Below, piece by piece: positions 58,358 to 64,000 of a stretch of 64,000 nt of DNA (position 1 is its first letter; the number at the start of each line of letters is the position of its first letter). Source of the DNA: Fragosphaeria purpurea (lineage: Eukaryota > Ascomycota > Sordariomycetes > Ophiostomatales > Ophiostomataceae); NCBI GenBank assembly GCA_002778095.1, contig PCDL01000006.1:1952001-2016000 (forward strand), in the 5' to 3' direction. Position numbers and translations under genes: made by a program. The notes beneath the pieces were generated by a model. It was not told the origin of the DNA. It saw only the letters and a list, made by a program, of their open reading frames with translations, and did no database searches.

Positions 58358-60954
58358 TTGGCGGCGAAGCGGGAGCAACGGACGAGCTCCAAGATGGAAG
58401 CAAAACGACCGACAAAAAATTACGATACGAGCCAGACCAGACCAGACTAAACCAGCCTCGCGACTTTCACCGCTTAATGCAAGTTGTGTCTTACTTGCCA
58501 AGTGAAATACAAAGGCCAAATCGAGAAGCCGAATGCGAGACGAGCAAAGGTTGTGCACAAAGACGTGTTCGAGGTCAGGGCCCCTTCCTCCCCAACCCCC
58601 TTTTCTCTTCTACCCTGTTCCATTTCACCTTTACCCTTTTGCCACGCACCGAAGCTCTATGAAATGGGAGAAGAGAGGAACATAATAAAGAAGAAAATAA
58701 AATAAAATAAAAAAACGACAAAGAGGAGAAAAAAAATTCAATCGCCCAGATGCCACGATAGGAAATGATCGGCATCCATGCACAGAGAAAGGCTGTGCAA
58801 ATAACTTCCACTAATCGCAGAACAGACATATACGGCAACATATATGTACGCCGTAAGCAAGAGATATGATTGATATCAGTTCCAGCTTCTGGTTTGGCTT
58901 GCCTACAACTACTTCGTACATACCAAGAGCTAGCCACAAAATACCGCACCGAAGTATCGCCCCCTTGTGCCCTTGAAAAATTGTTGTCAGTGACAGGGAT
59001 TACGATCGCCACGGAGTTTGCCGTGCAGTCTGTGCTATGGACTGAAATAAAATCAAAAGAAGTAGTGAGAAAAAGAAGATGTGGTCCGGTTCTCTCACCT
59101 TGTGCGGACGGACCAGCCAACATCCGTCCTAGCACAATCTTGCGTACGACGTACAACGTACTAAGTACAACAACGACAGATACCAGGCTCAACAAAGATA
59201 GACGGAGCAATACGGAGAACGTGGCCGCGGGAACGAAAATCAAATGAGACCAAGATGAATCGAAAAACCCTTGCGGAGGCACGGAGCTTAGCCTGCCCCG
59301 GACGGGCACCATGACATGTATACTTGCCAGTACATAAGGCGCAGCGACTCAATGGAGTGTTACTGCTCTGTGTGAACACACCTTTGTATGTATATACGTC
59401 GTATTTCATCCCTCCGTTTTCACGCCTTGATATCACTCCACCGCTTTATTACCGGGGGGGGAGGAGCCACTAGGTCTGAGAAGTACCCGCTCTGTACTCA
59501 GGTATTTGTCAACGCTCAACGCGGCCAGGACGTCTGCTTACTACCGGCCAATGGCAAGATGCTTTGCCCCCTAACCTGCCCACGGCGCTTATACGGGTCT
59601 ATCTTCTGTCGAAAAACACGCATCGCCGCACGCTATACGAAAAACGAACGCCCTTGGCCGTGCCGCGCCAAGCTTGCCGCTCTTGGGCCTAGAAGAAGGC
59701 CAGCCCGATACCAGACAGCAAAGCAAATCATGCAGTGCTTACGGGGGTGTATCGTATTGTTCTATGAAAAGGACGAGGAAAGCATGGCGTGTTTGTCCGA
59801 ATATACTCCGTGCCAGGTCCTTCGAAGTCCGTGGTCAGTCCATAGTAAGCCACCAGCAGAACGCAAGCTGGAATGAGACGTCGCTAGCAATAAGCTTCTT
59901 TCGTCTGTTCGTACCCGGACGACGATTTCCTTCCAGAACAAAAACAACGAGGTAAGGGAAAGGGCCGGCAACTCGAAGGTCCGGGCGACCTCTATGTATG
60001 GTATGCAGTGCAAAACGGGCGGACCGTTGGTGGCGCAGCACAGCGAGGCCTAACTAAAAGGGGGGGGGGTTCCATGGTTCCGCCCAGCGTAGTAGAGTGG
60101 ACAGTGCAGTGTGACTGTGTAGTGCTATTTGCTAACCGCCATATAAGCGAGAATGACCCAAGGACAGTGCGACAAGCACTGGCTGCTGCCTTAGGTATGT
60201 AATGCCTCCTTTTGCCTTGCGACCATTCGTCAGCAACCCCCATCCCACTTTTGGCTGGCGTCTGTCGTCTTGTCGTCTTTCCTTTCCCTTTGTTCCCGCG
60301 CCCCAGAAAGGCCCGTTTGCCCCGACTTTTAACTTTCTTCTGACGGAACAGGGTCTTTTGCGGGTTTCCTTTTCTCTTCCATCTCACTTTATCTTGAAAC
60401 CCCAGCTTTGTTTGCGCTCTACCGGCCCGGCGATTACCATTACCCCGTGCCCTTTTTCTACTGTCTCCCCGTCCCGGCTGCTGTGCTCATGGTATATACG
60501 TCCGATTGCTTGTGTCATATCGAACAAGGCTGACGGCGGCGGCGGCGACGACATCGACGATTACGACGAAAGGAAGACAACAGAGATAAGAGGAGCGTAG
60601 GAGAATTCACGGGTTGGTTAGCAGAGCACGGGAGAAGCGTTGTTCTGCCTGTCTGCCATGCCGAAGGCGGTCACAAAATCATTGCCCGGAAGCCCCGACT
60701 TTTCACGACGACGTCCATGATCAAGCGATATATCGCATCACTCTGCGAGTCGACGAGGAGAAAAGTGTTAACGAGATTGTAATTCGGTGGAAAAGGAAGC
60801 ACAGGCAACGAAAGCGTATCGTCAGTTTGGGGGAGGGATCGATTTGTGCACATCCTACCGTTCTTCTTGATTTTTATTTTTATTTTTATTTTCTTTCTAT
60901 TCCCGCTATCTCTCCAACAAATTCTATCCCGTCTCTCTTATTCCTCCTCCCGCT
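58358..60954. other. Intergenic between tex1 and the Zn2Cys6 gene
   Basis: This is 2.6 kb with no recognised gene. It holds the tex1 3' region, then two TACGTCGTA-type copies (59145, 59395), and from about 60200 a C/T-rich leader for the Zn2Cys6 gene. A 162-codon frame at 59388-59876 has no recognisable motif and is not called. Confidence 0.5.
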
Positions 60955-63900
60955 ATGGCGCCCTCGATGTCCCCCGATGAGAGCTACGGCGCCGATTCTT
61001 ACAATGGCAACCATACGAACGGCTCGAGCAGCGGCGCCAACGACGGCGTCCGCCTCGACGACAGCAGCAGCAACCCCAACGCCGGCATCCCTCGCCAAAA
61101 GCGGTTGGCGTGTCTCATTTGCCGGAGGCGGAAGCTCAAGTGCGACGGCCGGCGTCCCAGCTGCAGCACTTGCGCGCGGCTCGGCCATTCGTGCGCCTAC
61201 GACGAGGTCCGGAAAAAGAGCGGGCCCAAACGGGGCTACGTCAAAGCTCTCGAAGAGCGATTGAGTGCGTTGCTGTACTGAGGAAGGCCTGTGGAACGAC
61301 GTCGCGCATTGGGACGGACAACTCAGCTAACATCTATGCGTCGTATTAGAACAGGTTGAGGTCATGCTGAAGTCGCAAGACGGCCATGCAGGCAATACGG
61401 CCGGCGCCGAACCCCGGCTGGTTTCTGCCGCCGGCAAAGCGGCGACCGCGGGGTCCGCCGGTTCGTCCTCGAATTTGAGCAAGGGCATGACGCCCTCTGT
61501 CGGGCGTGCCGCCAGCGGCTCCAACCCGTCTACCAGCAACGGCGTGAGTGTGGGCGGCGGGGGTGCTGGGCCCGAGTTTGCCGCCGGCGCCACAGACCCG
61601 GCCATCGGCATGCCCGGTGGCGGTGGTGGTGCTGGTCGTGATATGGACCGGTGGCAGTTCAACGCCGACTCACCGAGCCGGCCCAACTCTCTCGATGATT
61701 TCAACTTCAGCAGCCGCATGTCGGCCAACATGACCGGTGTCGACAGCAACGTGACCTGGGAACTGGTCAACCTAGGCCTAGAAGAGCCGTTGCCAGACCA
61801 GACGATCATCGATGAACTGTACGTGTTCGATCTCGTTATGTCTTTTTTTTTGTTTTTTTTTCATGTCTTCGCGTTACGTCGATTTTGTGCTTACCTTCAC
61901 CCCTTCTTTTTCTGCAGACATCAGATATATTTCGATAAAATTCACCCTTCGCTACCGATGATACATAAGTACCGGTATTACGCTGCCATGAACCTGTACG
62001 TATTGAGACACAACTGCCCCTGTTCCCCCTAGCCTCTGCTGTTACCGGTTTTGTGAATCTTCTTTCTGACGCTTTCAAGCGCCCCAAACCAACGGCCGCC
62101 GATATGTCTCCGCTATGCGATGTGGATGCTGGCGTGCACGGTCACCGATGAGTACAGCGGCTTGAAAGACCTCTTCTACCAGCGAGCTCGCAAGTACTTG
62201 GAAATCGACTACATGAAAGGCTTTGGCGAGCACATGATCTCAGTGGCCCATTGCCAAACACACATCATCCTAGCGTCGTATGAATTCAAGATGATGTACT
62301 TCCCCCGTGCTTGGATGAACACGGGTCAAGCCCTTCGATTGTCGCAAATGTACTGATCCCCCATCCCGCCTTATCTCGCGCTCTTTCGAACCTTGTCTTT
62401 CCTTGTTATGACGGTTTCACTGACTTTTGACGGATATAGGATCGGTCTTCACCGGTTAGACGGCGAAGGTTTGGAAGTCAAGCAATGTATACCGCCGCCG
62501 CGCGACTGGACAGAGATGGAAGAACGCCGCCGCACATTACATTTTGGATGGCCTTCTGCGAAGACCGCTACGCCAGCATCGGTACGGGTTGGCCCATGAT
62601 CGTCGACGAACGCGACATCACCACGGTGCTGCCCAGCTCGGAAGAGGCCTTCGAAATGAGCCGCGAGGAGCCGGGCGTGGCTCTGCAGGAGGCCATGTGT
62701 CCCGCCGGCGTGGGCCAGCTCACACCGTTTGCCGGCATCGTCCTCATGGCCTGCCTGTTTGGCCGCAACCTCATCCATCTCCACCGCCCCGACCACGACA
62801 ACAAAGACGACAATCTCAACGGCGAATTCTGGAAACGCCACCGCAACCTCGACAACATCTTGCTGAATACGCTGCTCGGCCTGCCGGCGCATCTAAAACT
62901 GCCCTCCGGCCTGCACAATCCCAACATTGTCTTCACCAATATGTGTATCCACACGTCCACGATCTGCCTGCACCAGGCAGCGATATTCAAAGCGGAGAAG
63001 AATGGGCTTGATTCGTCCGTCAGTCCGGAAAGCAAAGTCCGCTGCATTTCTGCGGCCAACGAAATTGCCAGTATCATGCGGATGGTATCCCATATGGACT
63101 TGTCATCGGTACCGTCTACGCTCCTTTTTTTGATTTTTGTCCCCTTATCATTTAGAAAGCAGTTTACACACGTTCCTGTTTCTAACCAAAGTCCCGCCAG
63201 ATGAATCCTTTTATATCTTTTTGTCTGTATGTCGCTGCAAGGGTGTTCGTGCAGTTTCTCAAAAGCCGACCAGACGAGAGCCAAACAGCCGACTCCTTGC
63301 GCTTTCTCCTGACCGCCATGAACGCTTTAAAACGGAGAAACCCGTTGACCGAATCATTTCTGGTCCAACTCGACGTCGATCTCGAAGCTCTGGGCGAGCG
63401 GTTCCCACGTCTTAAATCGGCTTTCCCTTTAAGCACCGACAGTGTACGTGGCCTCTTTCATCTCTATTCTTTTTTTTTTCCTTTTATTTTCTGCTTCTAT
63501 TTTTGCTTGTGGATCTTTCTTTCTAACGACATGTAGCCTTCGTCTGGTATGCCTGCCGGACTGAATCCGCGGGCCGGTGCAGTTTGCGAGGAAGGCGCTG
63601 TGGATGGAATCTTGTCGTACCAGAGAGAATTTTCGAAATCGACGGATAACACGCCGAATAACGGCAAGACAGGCGAAAGCAATTTCAACCCCGAACGGCT
63701 CTCTGGATCCAGTCCAATGGGAAGCGGGACCAGCCCTAACGGTGGAGCGAGTGCGACGGGCCGAAGCGCGACTTCACAGCAATGGCTGGGCCAAGAGTCG
63801 CGTCTGCCGACGCGTGACCGCAGCGCTGGCCACTCGCCCGTTTTCCAAATGGCGACCAACACATACCCGGACCCGTCCGTCAACGCCATGCTGACGGCAG

Positions 63901-64000
63901 GCCAAACGACCATGCCTGGATTTGTTGACGAACTGCAGGATATGTCGACGCCGTCCGGCGACGGCACGTCCAACCGGCCGACACCCAACTCCAGCGCGGC
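60955..64000 (+). CDS. Zn2Cys6 transcription factor, interrupted by a 5-bp duplication; 3' end outside window
   Basis: Exons 60955-61264, 61350-61818, 61918-61995, 62080-62349, 62440-63108, 63201-63443 and 63537 to beyond 64000. The binuclear zinc cluster is at residues 53-80 (CLICRRRKLKC...CSTCARLGHSC, spacing 2-6-6-2-6) with the basic linker KKSGPKRGYVKALEERL after it. A Gly/Ser-rich linker and the fungal-specific regulatory domain follow (HQIYFDKIHPSLPMIHKYR; RYAMWMLACTVTDEY; FWMAFCEDRYASIGTGWPMI; MNPFISFCLYVAARVFVQFL). In exon 5, ACATT is tandemly repeated (62534-62543) between ...MEERRRT and FWMAF. As written, the frame shifts and stops at 62597-62599, leaving 428 residues. All later exon phases fit only without those 5 bases. 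It is either a recent knock-out allele or a sequence error. Target genes unknown. Confidence 0.88.

Noticed and set aside
59388..59876. 162-codon open frame on the plus strand
   Set aside because: No motif or hydrophobic pattern, irregular Arg/Cys-rich composition and no conserved-looking blocks. Not supported as a gene.
1..64000. CRISPR arrays, bacterial operons or phage modules
   Set aside because: Spliceosomal introns, eukaryotic gene families and the lack of spaced direct repeats exclude these in this window.

Overview
The window reads as nuclear DNA of a filamentous ascomycete (Pezizomycotina, probably Sordariomycetes). Support: short spliceosomal introns of about 70-300 nt with GTACGT/GTAAGT-type donors and CTRAC branch sites; GC-rich third codon positions; pyrimidine-rich leaders; a C-to-T-eroded (RIP-like) transposon; and best-recognised proteins that are typical of moulds (Sft2, Npr3, Ric1, FlbC-like and Zn2Cys6 factors, fungal acetate kinase). 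I saw no rRNA, no convincing tRNA and no CRISPR array.

Layout. 1-2215 is an AT-dominated island with the broken 5' part of a hAT-family transposase on the minus strand and a degenerate 20-bp tandem repeat. At about 2215 the composition switches sharply to gene-rich DNA. The genes are npr3 (2518-5122,+), a bHLH factor with an expanded loop (6335-7942,-), sft2 (12624-13659,+), a La-motif/LARP1-like protein (16390-19956,+), an RS-rich glycine-zipper protein (23572-25758,+), clf1 (28115-30520,-) divergent from prp31 (30954-32978,+), a FlbC-like C2H2 factor (39106-40083,+), acetate kinase (41009-42380,-), an unrecognised conserved-looking protein (44070-45924,-), a phosphate-transporter-like MFS protein (49547-52152,+) convergent with ric1 (52387-56186,-), ric1 in turn divergent from tex1/THO3 (56824-58357,+), and a Zn2Cys6 regulator that runs off the right edge (60955-64000,+). 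Exon-intron models were built by hand. Every complete model closes in frame. The last gene does so only if a 5-bp tandem duplication is discounted.

Themes. Four or five of the genes act on RNA (LARP1-like, Clf1, Prp31, Tex1, perhaps the RS protein). Clf1 and Prp31 are both spliceosome components and share a 433-bp promoter with two CACGTG E-boxes. Sft2 and Ric1 both belong to endosome/Golgi traffic. Npr3, the phosphate transporter and acetate kinase are nutrient-linked. Four genes are or resemble transcription factors, and several have intergenic leaders of several kb.

Most worth a second look: two over-represented palindrome-like 9-mers of the form TAC-NNC-GTA scattered between genes; the frameshifting ACATT duplication in the Zn2Cys6 gene; the E-box-bearing divergent promoters; and a 0.5-kb pocket near 21.6-22.1 kb with coding character that I could not assign to a strand. 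I did not find a clear, wholly new multi-gene system.
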